The notes below the pieces were generated by a model, which was given only the letters and a program-made list of their open reading frames with translations, had not been told where the DNA came from and searched no databases. 64,000 bases of DNA from Isoetes taiwanensis (taxonomy: Eukaryota > Streptophyta > Lycopodiopsida > Isoetales > Isoetaceae), in NCBI GenBank assembly GCA_021234155.1, contig JAJEKV010000030.1, positions 16,608,003 through 16,672,002 on the forward strand, in the 5' to 3' direction. The number at the start of each line of letters is the position of its first letter. Position 1 is the stretch's first letter. The position numbers and the translations under genes were made by a program. This document shows, one piece after another, positions 38,861-50,402 of the stretch.

Positions 38861-39619
38861 CAGTATCGTATACTCGATCGTCTAAATGTAGGTTTTGTAA
38901 TATATTTATTCTTCGCCATAGATCTATCAAAGAAAATGACCATGTTGTGCATACCGCATTGGTTGAAAATGACTTCTTACATGAATAATATGAGCATCCA
39001 ACGCTACCAATGCATATGTACTTGAGTTAAAGGAGGGAGCTTGGTATGTAACATTATGAGGTTATTTTGCATGTAAAGATCGTTGTAGAAAAATGCAAGA
39101 GTTGTCATTCATTCCATACATGAAAGATATGTAACTCGTTCTGGCTTGGTTGGAACAGATGGTAATGTTGATCAAGATATTATCCTATATTCAAGATGCA
39201 TCATCAACCTGTAAAAATTCATCCTTCAATTATTCATCTGCTGCCAACTACCGCTGGGCGACTTCGTGCATATTCGACAACCGCTCCATAGCCGCCTTTG
39301 GGCTGATTAATCGATAAAATTGTTCGATATATCAATGTGTTTGCATACGGTCACTCTACACGCCTTAACAAGAACTGTCAGAGAGAAGATGTGCTAATAC
39401 CGCATAAATAGTACATCATCGTAATCGCTAAACTAAAAATGTGTTTTCGAGCTTTAGAATAATAATAATGAGGGGATTACGTAGCCATCCATATATCCTG
39501 CGTTTCATTTCATGTGTGTATTAATGGATTTTGTTGGATATATGTTGATAATTGTGTGTTGTTGAGAGATTAAATTTGTTAGTGTCAAAATTAGCAGAAA
39601 AGTATCACTGCTACCAAGC

Positions 39620-41480
39620 TTACCCCTTATGACGCTTAACCCATAGATCAAAGTTCGTAACATCAAAAGTATTGTAAGGAACTTTGAAAAGTCGCCGGTC
39701 GCAGGCAAGCTTTTCGCTAAGCATTTGCAGAGACCATGCTATTCTCCGCCTGATTATGTTCTTGAATAGAGTTGTGAGCATCTTTTCTGAATGTCTACAG
39801 GGAGGAGAAATCCAAGCTATAATGTTTGATGAAGCAGTAGACAAGTTCTATGAAGCACTTGGAGTTGGGAAGGTAAGATTGTTTTTTGTTAATTTTAATT
39901 ACGTGTTATTGGCTAACTTTATAATGCTAGAGTGTTCTTAATGTACAGGTTTATTATATATCTAAGGGAACAATTCGTCGTGCAAATAGGAAGTATTCAT
40001 TGTTAAACAATGATTATCAAATTACTCTTGACATTGGATCAATAGTGGAAGAGGCAACAGAAAATGGTCTCGACAAACAATTTGGTATACAACCAAGTTT
40101 TATCCGCATCGATCGGTTGCAACCATATATACATGATAAACGATTGCTTGGCAGGGACTCTGACCCATTCTTGTGATGTCCGTGAATTATTACTTATATC
40201 CAATATTAATATTCGTTTGTGTAAATATATTGTTGTATTGCTATATGTCTCACGCCATGTTAATTTATGAGAAACGATGAACAGGATGATGAAACGAGAC
40301 CTCACATTATTGGATGACAGGTGTGTAATATGTTGAATGTGCCAGTGGTTTGTTCATATTGTGGTGTATTAATGAAATAATATTGGCAAAAGTAGAACAA
40401 ACCGTGAAAAGTGGAGCTTGTGGGTTCCCTGCAAACAAAAAGAGTGTAAATGTTGGTGCAAACAAATTCATGATAGCCTATAGGACAAATCACAAACTGG
40501 CGAGCAAATAGTTTTATGTCAGAAATAATTGATTAAGGGAGTCTTTAGATGTATTAACTAGAAGTTAAAACCAACAGAGATCACTACAAACGACCACTTC
40601 TAAGAGCATAATGAAGAGTAAATCCTGATGTGGAAGTCAAGGTATAAGTTGCGCCTATGGTAATTTGCTATCATGGATTTGACTCATGGCATTTGTATAC
40701 TTATATATGTGGTTGCATGCCTACACAGAAGGTATCAATCTTCAGAAAATAAGAAAATATACATCAACGGGTCAAGTTTCTAATCTGCTTTTATCGTATA
40801 TAAATCCATCACCGACCAAGAGAAGGTAGGTATGTTATTTGTACTGTTTTATTAGTGTTTAGAAAGTCATTTGGTGCTGAATTTTGAATCGCCTCCTGCA
40901 TATGATATCGTAATGTCAAGCCAGAATGTAAGTTTATTGATCCAAATTATGTGGCAGACGGGTCGTGATATCATGCAAGAAACCAATTGACCGTGAATCC
41001 TTGTTGTGGTAAAATAATTCATACACCTAAACTGCAAAGGTAGATTGCAATGTTAATTTCAAATTTGTTGTGGAATCTCATTATGTTGCTTTATATAGGT
41101 ATGTTTTCCGAGCAACGATTGCAGATACAAGTGGAGAAGTTAGTGTGACTCTATTTAATGAGCAAGGTGAAGAATTACTTGGATACACTGCTGAAGAACT
41201 ATATAGGATGAGGAATCAGGCAAGAATATTTCAAATTTGTTGTCTAAGTATATTGCATTATGGATGCTCATTTTGGTCAATAGAGTAGTGTAACAAAATG
41301 GCCTTAACGTATTGGAAAAAGCACAGCAAAAGATACCGATGGCGTGTGAATGCAATGTAATACAACGATATAAAACAAAGGAGATGATCAGTGGAGATTG
41401 TTTCGATTGATATTCCGAGAGGTGTTCGTGTGAGCAACTCCAAGGCCTAAGAGAATTGGATCGACTTGCCGGAAATAATA
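39620..41480 (+). CDS. RPA70-like single-strand DNA-binding protein (RPA1 family), degraded
   Basis: Binds single-stranded DNA; in host cells it is the large subunit of replication protein A. DBD-A: diverged start (LTPYDA, 39,620), then a clean exon 39,801-39,872 after a CTACAG acceptor (GGEIQAIMFDEAVDKFYEAL, VGK) with GTAAGA donor. A 76-bp intron leads to the exon from 39,949 (VYYISKGTIRRANRKYSLLN and on through IGSIVEEATE). It continues in frame into PSFIRIDRLQPYIHDKRLLG (DBD-B start), then KRDLTLLDD near 40,293-40,319 in another frame. A zinc-ribbon piece NPCCGKIIHTPK (about 40,996) precedes the DBD-C block at 41,046-41,219 (CNVNFKFVVESHYVALYRYV, IADTSGEVSVTLFNEQGEEL, LGYTAEELYRM). Weak C-terminal pieces (GVRVSNSKALRELDRLAGNN spread over frames) reach about 41,480. 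No start codon or intact frame is present. It could be a host RPA1 fragment, but the position behind RepHel favours a Helitron gene. Confidence 0.85.
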
Positions 41481-43074
41481 TCTTAATAGACAGTTGATGG
41501 CAGTGATGAACTGGATGGTTCTGTTTTTTGTTTGCTCCTAAAGTTTAATGAGGACATAAATAAAGTAGCATCTAGACTGATATCTCGTATTGCATATTTA
41601 ATGAGCTCTATGTTTGTGAATGGTTGATAGGTATTTATTACTTAAAATTTTAAATGCAAACCACCTTTGTATTGCGATTTTAGACTTGAAACTGATAAAG
41701 GTCATGATACAATCTGAATTATGTAGAGGTCTAAATTGTCTACATAAAATTTTCCAGGTTGTAGGCAAGGATGATACATGCATATTTGACAGTTTCAAAA
41801 GTTTGCATGAACATACCTAGTTGAGACTTAACATTCAAATTGTTTAACCTCGACTCCACAAGTAGTTATAATTTAACATTGAAGAAACAGTGGGTTTAAA
41901 AGAAAAATGAAACTTGATCTTGCATACAACTATTTAATATAATGATGCCATTTATCACTATCGTTTTGCAAACAATATGAACATGGATAGGTACTAGGGA
42001 AAAACGGCCTGTGGCATCTATATTTCTGCCACGTGACGGCAAATATGGTAGTACATGCTTAGAAGGCATTATAGTACCATTAAAAGTTTTGCTTCCGAGA
42101 GGATACTGCAAGCAGCCATTAGGCACCTATTTGCTAGGATTTTCCTTTTTGATTAATGCGAAATCTAATTAACATCTAATGGGTCTATTGCATGTTTTTT
42201 TTACATGCTTCGTTCGGCACCTATTTGCTATGCTTTTCGTTTCTTATTAATATCAAATCCAATTAATGTATCCTACAAAGTGCAAATTTCGTTTTATTGT
42301 ACGTTTGATTGGTATCTGACTAATTAGTTTAACTTAAAAGCTTCATGCTAAAACCTTTGTGCAAAAATCCCGATCATGAACTATCAATCAATTTCTTAAA
42401 ATTCTCATAGTACAATTGACTATTATTGTAAGGAAATCACAGATTCTAGCTGAGCCCCATAATGTGCATGACAGGATAATTTAAGTTATTAATTGACAAT
42501 GTGAATCTTCTAATTGATCAGAGTGATGGTATCACATAAGCTTTTAGAGGGACAATAGGATTTAGCCAAACCTTCATGAAAAAATATGTACATGTGAGAT
42601 CTAAGAAACTTTATATGCCTCTATTGTAAGAGTGCTTCCCAGAAATATTCCTAAATGGCCAAGTGTAGAGAAATGTTTTGAATGGCTATGTGTAGTTTAA
42701 ATAATTACCGATGCCGTAAATTTGAGAGTTTCCAAAATGAAATGATGAGTACCCATTATAGAGGTAAACCATGCACAGCAAAGTGTCAGCCCACATATTG
42801 TCCTCAGAGAAACGCCTCTCCTGTCCGTTATATATAAAATGCCTGTTCCACCAGGCAACAAAACAAGGTATTCTTTCCTGATTCCCATCAAGTTATTTAG
42901 GTAGAATCTGAATACACCGGATATGTGTGTATTTGAGTGTATATAAGGCAAAACCATTGAAGTTAAGAAAAAAAGGAAAACTACATTAGAAATGTGCATC
43001 CTCTCTGCATCCTTCAGAATTCATTTAAGCAATGGGCCTACAAAGAGAATTCCACAAGTTACCAACAGCCTCAA
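41481..43074. other. No recognisable gene; small tandem repeat
   Basis: GGCACCTATTTGCTA occurs at about 42,121 and 42,218, followed each time by a TTTTC.TTT.TTAAT..AAATC.AATTAA phrase, a diverged duplication of about 97 bp. If the Helitron extends beyond RPA, its 3' end should be within or near this stretch. A 100-codon minus-strand frame (42,697-42,999) has no recognised domain. Confidence 0.45.
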
Positions 43075-43990
43075 TAGAAGACCTTAAGAATCTAGGGGAT
43101 CTTTGTGGAATCTTAGGGAATCGCAGACATTAAGGATCTAGGGAATCTTGGCTTGAAAAGTGTTTCTAAAGGGGAATCTTCATAGAATCTAAGGGAATCT
43201 AGAATCTACATGGGAATCTTGAAGAATCTAGAGAATCTTAGGATAATATTTGGGAATCTAAGGAATCTTCAAGAGAATATTTTCTAAGAATTCAAAGGAA
43301 TCTAGAGGAATCTTGGGATAACCTTTAAATCATGAAATGTCACAGAATCTTAATTAATCTACATGGGAATCAAAAAGAATATAGAGGGAATTCCAAGAGA
43401 GAATCCTCAAAAAAAAATATTTGAGAATCAAAATCTTTATGGAATCCTAGAGAATCTAGTGGAATCTTTATAGAATCTAAGGGAATCTAGGAGAATCTAC
43501 ATAGAATCTTAGGGAATCTAAAGGAATCTCATGATAATCTTTGAAAATCTAGGGGAATCTTTGTAGAACCTTTAAGAATCTAGGGATGTTTATGGAATTT
43601 TAGGGAATTTAGGGGAAGTCCAAGGGGATCTAAAGGAATCTTGACACTGTGGGTGTGTTCTACCTGGGATCTTCATAGAATCTAAGGAAATAAGAATCTA
43701 CATGGACTCAAGAGAATCTTTAAGACTCTAAAGGAATCTAAGGAATCTTCATAAAATCTTTTGAGTCTAGAGAATCTTAGGAATCTTGGAGAATCTCTAT
43801 AGAATCTTCATCGCGATGACTTTAAATTTGACTTCACTAATTTATACACAATTCCTCGAGGAATAATCCCATGCCTTAGTAATATAAGCCGCCATTACTG
43901 ATGGAATCCTTCATAGTATCTAGGAAATTTTTCTAGAGTCTTTGGAGAATCTTGGATAGTGAGTAGGATCTCGTTGGATGGCACCGCATT
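43075..43990 (+). repeat. Degenerate GAATCT array (copy F)
   Basis: About 900 bp of GAATCTAGGG, GAATCTTCATA, GGGAATCT and AGAGAATCTT units, interrupted at about 43,810-43,900 and ending near 43,990. It is followed by a TA tract at about 44,040-44,075, so it again has the GAATCT-left-of-TA order. Confidence 0.9.
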
Positions 43991-44039
43991 TGGCTTCTAG
44001 CCTAATTTGTACAAATTCCTCATAGTACAATAATCCTCA

Positions 44040-45150
44040 GATATATATATATATATCTCATATATATATACAATTATATACGCTCCCCTTATACATAGAT
44101 GCCGAGAAAATTGCCTGACCATCCGCATCGGTGAGATTCAATGTTACCCCGTGCCGCCACTTATCTTGATCGTATTTAATTCAATGTGATGAGGTAAGTA
44201 ATCGGCAGCAATTAAGCATCAATATAATACAATTCATAAGCTGCCCCCATACATAGAGATGCCGAGGTGTCGTCATTCCGGACCGGCCCAGACGCGGAGA
44301 TCTACGTCCAAGTTTAGCCACTTATCTGATCAGAGATTTAATTCAATGTGATGAGGTGGCACCTGCAGCACTAAGCATCATTAATAATATATTGTGAGGT
44401 GGCATAATGAGATTCGCCACAAATAATAAAAAGTAAAAATTTAATGCAAAAGCAAAACAATTGTGCAGCTTAATTTAATATGCTGGCATAATGTGGCACG
44501 AATTGACCGCTAAGCATGAGAGAATAAGTAGTCTAGAAACAAAAATCGAATTTGGAGCCTCCATTCGATCCAAATTTGGTGAGGTGTCAACAGATAACCG
44601 AGCATTCATTATCTATTATATATATACAATTATATGTTTTCCCCTTACATAGATGCCGAAAATGCTGCCCTGACCATCCGTATCGAGATCTACTACCCGT
44701 GCTTGCCACTTATCTTGATCAGATTTAATTCAATGTGATGAGGTGGCACCGCAGCAATTAAGCATCATTAATAATACAATTATATAAGCTGCCCCCTTAT
44801 ACATAGATGCCGAGTAGCTGCCCTGACCGGCCCGCATCGTGGAGATCTACTTCCGGCCCAAGCTTAAGCCAATTTCTATCTTACTGTATTTACCCAATGT
44901 GATGAGGTGGCACTGGCAGCAATTAAGCATCATTAATAATATATTGTGAGGTGGCATAATGAGATTGCTTGCTTAAATAATAAAAAAGTAAAATTTAATG
45001 CAAAAAGAAAATAATTGTGGCAGCGAATTTAATAGTGTTGGCATAATGTGGCAGCCACCCCACTGCTAAGTGCATATGAGAACAAGTGTCTAGAACAAAA
45101 ATCGAATTTGGAGCCTCCATTCGATCCAAATTTGGTGAGGTGTCAACATG
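44040..45150. repeat. Tandem duplication of a roughly 560-bp unit with internal 130-160-bp repeats
   Basis: Copy 1 (44,060-44,600) and copy 2 (44,618-45,150) both run from ACAATTATAT...CCCTTA.ACATAGATGCCGA to AATCGAATTTGGAGCCTCCA and AATTTGGTGAGGTGTCAAC. Each copy itself holds two versions of a subunit with ACATAGATGCCGA, CTGACC..CCGCATCG, GAGATCTAC, CACTTATCTTGATC, AATGTGATGAGGTGGCA and CAATTAAGCATCATTAATAA. So there are four subunits in all. Their reverse complement carries CATCTATGTATAAGGGGGCA, like the candidate Helitron 5' end at 33,956. This suggests nested non-autonomous relatives on the minus strand. Confidence 0.85.
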
Positions 45151-45739
45151 TGTGGAGAATTTTAGAAAAGGATTTCTGTTCTGCTCGTGATGTTCTATTC
45201 CAGCTTATTGCCTCCCTCATGGGTTTTTGAGGATTGCATTCTTTGAAGCCTGCAGTGGAGTTCTTCTAATTTCTATTTTACAATGCATGATTCTCGGAAG
45301 CCTCTTTATGGTCTATGGTCTCAATCATTAATAAATGATATACTTTTATGTACACATGATTTTCAAGACCGTAGCCTTTCTGCCACTTATGCAAAATTGC
45401 TTTTACTCTACTTGCAAGCTTGAATCATAATGCTAGTGGTCGAATGTATATTGCCGTGCTTCAAAAACTGATTTTCTGGTTTTGAAATAGCTCGTGCCAA
45501 AGATAATCGCATTTAGTGCAGCTTTCTTTTGGCAACGGGCAAGTCGCATTTAGATGTTTCTTGCATTCCTCGACTCCGCTACTTTGCTTTCATCTTTGTT
45601 GTCCGATGCGTGATGCGTAATTCATGCCCCGCCGAATAAAGAGAGCCGAATCATTAAATCATGGGAGACATTACCTAGACAAAGAGAGTAACTCAAAGAC
45701 ACGGAGCTACTTTGCCATTTTTTTATTTTTGCGTAATTG

Positions 45740-46349
45740 TTTGACTTACATTCAAGGAGGCACTATTTGCTACTCTTTTCATGTCACAAAGACTGATAGC
45801 TTCACCACGGTCTTCTTCCCGCAGTATGCCGCCTCTATGAAGGTAACCCGCTTCCTCATGACTCATTTTTGAGAAGGAAGAGGGTTCCCCGTGGTTGAAC
45901 TGCTGGCTGATAATTAGTAGGCCTTCGGCTAAACCCCCAGAGCATAGAACTGTGCTTACATGGATGGTGGCAAATCGCTGACAAAAATGACCCTTTGCTC
46001 ACTGGGTTCTGGCTTATGATGGTCGGGTAAATATGTTCTGTAAAAGGATTTCTGTCTTATGGTGGATGGGTTTATGGCGAGGTCTTTATCCATATGCAAC
46101 TTGCCGGTTACATGTGGCTCTACTTTACCTAAATTAACACGTAGGTAGACAAATCTCGACTCTATGATTTGGTCCCTGAGCCGCAAATAGTGCCTAAGTA
46201 GAACTCAATCCCACTCAAACAAAACAAAGTTGTGAATTTGTTTTCCAACTAAATGCCTCGATTTCATACAATTCTAACTTACTCTAAGGTTTTTGTTTAT
46301 GCAAATTGCTCGAGATGATTTTGTGGTATATTTTGCTGCCGCCAAAAAG
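45740..46349 (+). CDS. Candidate exons of an unidentified plus-strand gene
   Basis: Exon-like segment 45,756-45,842 follows ACATTCAAG, reads GGTICYSFHVTKTDSFTTVF then FPQYAASMK, and ends AAG|GTAACC. A second piece near 46,309-46,349 reads IARDDFVVYFAAAKKSE and ends GAG|GTAACC after a TTTATGCAA that may be a damaged acceptor. Further downstream (about 46,524-46,588) IRDLYVKIIDKNDAIEDDP is open. The first piece loosely resembles the region of MULE transposases just before their DDE core (G.....F.....FKR.FF..GAS), but the match is too short to claim. The pieces do not form a continuous reading frame. Confidence 0.3.
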
Positions 46350-46589
46350 TCAGAGGTAACCATCCCAAATTTTAATCACACCAATTGTTCCATACCCGCT
46401 TGATGTCGATTGTCGATCTTGGGCGAAGCTCAAGGCATGTTCCAATCGCTCTATTTTATTAAATCAAATAAAGTTATAGTTGTTAGAATCGATTGTTGCT
46501 AAGACATCTATATTTGCGTGATACGAGATTTGTATGTGAAGATCATAGATAAGAATGATGCAATAGAGGATGATCCAATACACTAAGAG

Positions 46590-48124
46590 GTTATCATCGG
46601 TGAAAGTTCCCATTTGTGGTGCTAAGGTTCACAAGAAGGGTTCTAAAGCAAAAGATATGAGGTGTCCTCACATGCTTTTGGAGGCCAATTTTCTACTTAT
46701 ATTTTTTATTTTGTCGAGTGGTACCAAATTCTACAAAGTCATCTAAAATGTATCTTGGATGGTAAGGAGAGAGGTTCTCAATCCAAGTAATGGAGTATAC
46801 GAAGCCCTGGACCCGTGCTCGTATGTATTGGCTTAGTGGAAATGCTTCCGTGACGTAACTCGTTAAATGAGAGGGAGATAAATAAGAAAGGTAACACTTT
46901 GAAGGATTGTTAGTGAGTCTTTCTCGCTTAAAACGCATGGTTGGTATGAATAGAGGTCAGCCCACCGGGGCCTAAGTTGTGAAATGTTTTACTATCATTG
47001 TGCTTCATTCCTCTCCTAATTGTGTTCATACTTCTCCAGCTCCAAGTTGGGAAATGCTTCTTATTATCAATGCTTCATTTCTAGGTATAAAACATACTTT
47101 CCAGCAAATATTTAGCTGTAGTATTGTTTGTAAGGTTGTCACCCATCTGTTACCATTAGAGCCCCGCTTTGGAATATTTTTGCCCTCAAACCTATAGCTA
47201 CTAAATACACACTTTCGTGGCGCGTATATTTAGTTAAAACTCTAGTAAAAGATGGAGTGGAGTATGATATGACTAAGATGGTGCTTAGCATGGGTGCAGA
47301 TTAAAGGAGCAAATTCAGCCCTTGTTAAAACCAATCACATCACAAACTAAGGCAACTACACATGTGTCGAAATTGTTATTAAGACAAAGTATCAGATGTC
47401 ATCTTTTAAGGGCAGTTTTGTAAAGCCAAGATGCCCGTAGCCTCCACCACTCGCCAGCTTCTTCACTCGTGATGCTTAATATCCGAGAGAGGATCATTCT
47501 TTACTTGGTTATATAACAAATCTAAATGTTTCATGTTGAATGCATGTGCAAGACTCCGCTTATTCAAACCCTCGAGATCTGTTGATAATGTCGCTTGCAG
47601 CCTTTACAGATGAGCAATGGAACAATCACAATGGTCGATAAACCGCTAGGTACTTTGAAGTATTGCTTCTCGGCCATAATAGTTTATGATAATCGCCTCA
47701 ATAGGAATAGATGGCATAATACGTAATCGAGAAGCAATTAGTGACCTTGCAAGCGTCAGCCAAACACCGGTGAATATCAGGCAATTGTTAAACAAAAAAT
47801 GGAATAGAAAAGCTTTAAATTTTATTTCTAATGGTGGAATGATGCGAAGCCAGACTTACGCCTCAAGTTAATGGGTCTTTGAGGCTACGCGGAAAAAAGT
47901 TGCATTTTTTATTTTTGAGTATTGAACCTTTTCTTATTCCTACTCTAACCTTAGGAAGCCTATCCTTCTTTAGTAATCTGCTTGGCATCAAACTTTGTTA
48001 TTGGGGCTATTCGAACTTCTACAATGACTTCCTCTAACCTAATTCTTGACACTCAATATTAGATACTGATCTTTTTAAGCTTGGATTTTACTCCCAAAGC
48101 TCCATAAACCATAGCTAATAAACC
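46590..48124. other. No recognisable gene
   Basis: No gene or element end is recognised. Short frames on both strands (72, 81 and 61 codons at 46,979-47,197, 46,693-46,938 and 47,686-47,871) carry no known motif. Confidence 0.45.
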
Positions 48125-48395
48125 CATTGATAGTACAAAAACTTGTATATATATATATCTGAATATATATGTAATTATTAGTGGTGGCTTCCGGAAAGTT
48201 CCATTATATATCGCCGTGATCCCTACCGGGCCCGCTCGGCCCCATGCGCATCCTCTACCCGCTGTGATCCGGGTGGCTTCCTAAAGTTCTCCCCATGGGC
48301 GCTCAGCGGGTTTCTAGAGTGTCCAAAAAATTCTAGAGCATGCTAGAAAACTTTAGAACATTCTTCTAAGTTCTGAGTGTTGCTATATATATGAA
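48125..48395 (+). repeat. TA plus GGTGGCTTCCGGAAAGTTCC repeat, inverted partner of 61.26-61.49 kb
   Basis: GATAGTACAAAAACTTG and a short TA tract are followed by TAATTATTAGTGGTGGCTTC, CGGAAAGTTCCATTATATAT, two more GTGGCTTCC.AAAGTTCT-like units and then TTCTAGAG, TGCTAGAAA and TTTAGAACATTCTTCTAAG phrases. The reverse complement of 61,262-61,490 follows the same order (TAATTTCTAGTGGTGGCTTC, CGGAAAGTTCTATTATATAT, repeated GGTGGCTTCTGGAAGGTTCT units, then TTCTAGAA-like text). The two copies face opposite ways and are 13 kb apart. Confidence 0.8.
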
Positions 48396-49875
48396 TATTG
48401 GAAGATGAAATTGGTTTTTGATTATCTATGGTTTTTCTGCAGGCGGCTTTCTGGCTATGCGCTAATGGTTATTTATGCCATGGTTATGCTATGGTTATGT
48501 ATGCCATGGCGGCGCTATACCCGCTCTAGCTACGGTGGTGATCTCGCGCTCATTCCCATGTCTAGCTTCAACTATAATGCCCTCGTATATTCTTTCTGCT
48601 GGAGCCCCGAAAGCCAAATCCGCGGTTTTTCTTTGGCAATAATTTGACACGGGTTGGAACCGGTGGATTTAAAGCGCTCGCACTCTATTCCCTTCACTCA
48701 TGGTGATATGCGCCGCATATGTTTGACACAAAAGTCCTCCGATCAATATTCGGCTTCTTATTTGATCTCGATCCTGCCTCTCTGAATCGGGTTCCGCCAC
48801 GACGAAGGTAATTTTTGTTACTTGAGTTTCAAGCTCTAATTTAAGCTACTCAGGGCTACGCTCCCATGGAACAACCTGACTTCAAATTGGTGAAGTGGAG
48901 CCGCCTACAAGCGTTCGATTTAACTTCAAAATTTGAGGTCAACTTCCAAGGTCGGCTCGATTTCAGAAATGGAGGGGGGATTTCAACTCTCCTAAGCATC
49001 GGGCCTTGAATCTGAGAGTCCTGGCCGAGCGGCGCGATGGGAACGAGGCCTATAGCTTCTGCCGTAACTATATGTCGCCCACCCCCATCCTACGAATGAC
49101 AGTCAAGGGACATAAACAGGGGATAAGGCCGACATCCGCCTTCTGACAGTACACATATTTGGATTAAATCCGGCAATAAACAAAGGTTTGGATCAAAGAA
49201 AGGTCGGATTTAGTTAGAATGAGGCGGAGAAGAAGAAGATAGAGTAAGAGCAGGGGATCCGCCAACCAAAGTACCTTGAAGGCTCTGGTGCTAAAATCGT
49301 CCTCTGTTTCTGTGTCTAAACCAGGTAATTCTTTTGCTTGCTTTAATTTGAAGATTCAATTTAGAGTTTAACTCTCTGGTATGCCGGATGTCATGCCTCC
49401 TCCTCTCATAAAGTAGGCCCTTTTTAGTTGGGTTTTCTAAAAAACAGCCTGAGAGGCCGGATTTGCATTTCAATAGTTGCAATTGGGTGACCCATACGAA
49501 AGAATGAGCAATATGGGTTAATTTGTTCTGATTTTACCTCTGTTTCAAGATGTTTCTCAAGATATTTCAAGATGTTTCTTTTGTTTCTGCGATAGCAAGG
49601 ATTTTTTGCTCTGTTCCCTGACGAATTTGTGAGCTGTTGCTCCATCTGACTGCTTCTAACAGGGTTTGAAAGTCTTGATTGTTTGTCTATCGACCTTTAT
49701 TTAAATTATAAATCATCATAAGTGTATTCTTTAACGTTTCTCCTCGTTTGAGGATGAACCCTAAATACATGCCGGCCCCAGCCGCAGATTCGAGACACCA
49801 CTGCCTGACAAGGAAAGCCCGCTTTGCAGCATTTGACTTTGGCAGAAACTATCATGAGGAAGGGGATCTGCACAT
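48396..49875. other. No recognisable gene
   Basis: An 80-codon plus-strand frame at 48,405-48,647 (MKLVFDYLWF, then a hydrophobic VIYAMVMLWLCM stretch) begins just after the repeat but shows no family. Local GC is higher than average at 48.2-49.1 kb. Nothing else can be named. Confidence 0.4.
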
Positions 49876-50025
49876 GGTTCTAAAGAGCCTTCATGGAAAC
49901 CCTTCCGGAGCTTAGTGGAAAACCCTTCCAGCTAAAACCCTAAGGGTTTCCATGGAAAGTTTGAAGGGTTTCCATATTGGAGTTTTAAGGGTTTCCATGA
50001 AAGTTTTAAGGGTTTCCCCAAAATT
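49876..50025. repeat. Palindromic GGAAACCCTT / AAGGGTTTCC array
   Basis: Units on the left read GGAAACCCTTCC and GGAAAACCCTTCC. At a central AAACCCTAAGGGTTT dyad (about 49,937-49,951) the orientation flips, and the right side reads AAGGGTTTCCATGGAAAG, GAAGGGTTTCCATATTGG and TAAGGGTTTCCATGAAAG. The dyad contains the plant telo-box-like AAACCCTAA, probably by chance of the repeat. A similar flipped array lies at 52,866-52,975. Confidence 0.8.
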
Positions 50026-50159
50026 ATTTTTTTTTTAAATATTTACACGCGAGCTTTATGGCTCACGCCTTTCCACACCTGGACGCCGACATTAAGGCGC
50101 AGACGCCCATCGAAGCATTATCATTCAAATTTTGATCAAAATTTAAATTTTGAGTGGAA

Positions 50160-50402
50160 CCCTTCCCATTTCCTCAAGATACCTTGGGTTTCTAGTATTT
50201 GAGTCTCCTTTTAGAGACCTATATTTTTGATGAAAAGTTAATTGTCAATGACAAAATGAAAATTGCTGTCACAACTGCATTGAGTAGATTAAGGTTTAGC
50301 CCGCATACCTTGGGTTTCTCGGTATTTGAGCTCCTTTAGAGATTCCATATTTTTGATGAAAAGTTAATCGTCAATGACAAAATGAAAATTGTTGTCACAA
50401 TC
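50160..50402. repeat. Tandem duplication, about 130-bp period
   Basis: ACCTTGGGTTTCT, GTATTTGAG, ATATTTTTGATGAAAAGTTA, GTCAATGACAAAATGAAAAT and TGTCACAA occur in order twice, starting at about 50,181 and 50,307. No coding unit is recognised in it. Confidence 0.85.

Larger units (their letters stand above)
33956..41480 (+). mobile_element. Decayed plant-type Helitron with Rep-helicase and RPA genes
   Basis: Same-strand order is candidate 5' end, Helitron N-terminal domain, HUH Rep, PIF1-like helicase, then an RPA70-like gene about 0.8 kb further on. Known plant Helitrons carry exactly this pairing of a RepHel protein with one or more RPA-like single-strand DNA-binding proteins, used for rolling-circle transposition. 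The left boundary relies on the TCTCTACT motif. I did not find a convincing 3' CTRR end with its hairpin, so the right border given is only the end of RPA similarity. The element is certainly non-functional as read, because both genes change frame repeatedly. Confidence 0.6.

Noticed and set aside
45756-45842. MULE transposase identification
   Set aside because: A stretch of about 29 residues loosely follows the segment before the MULE DDE core, but no catalytic residues or DGTHL-type motif were found nearby.
49930-49955. Interstitial telomere repeat (AAACCCTAA)
   Set aside because: Only one copy of the telomere-like phrase occurs, at the dyad of the GGAAACCC palindrome. There is no (TTTAGGG)n run.
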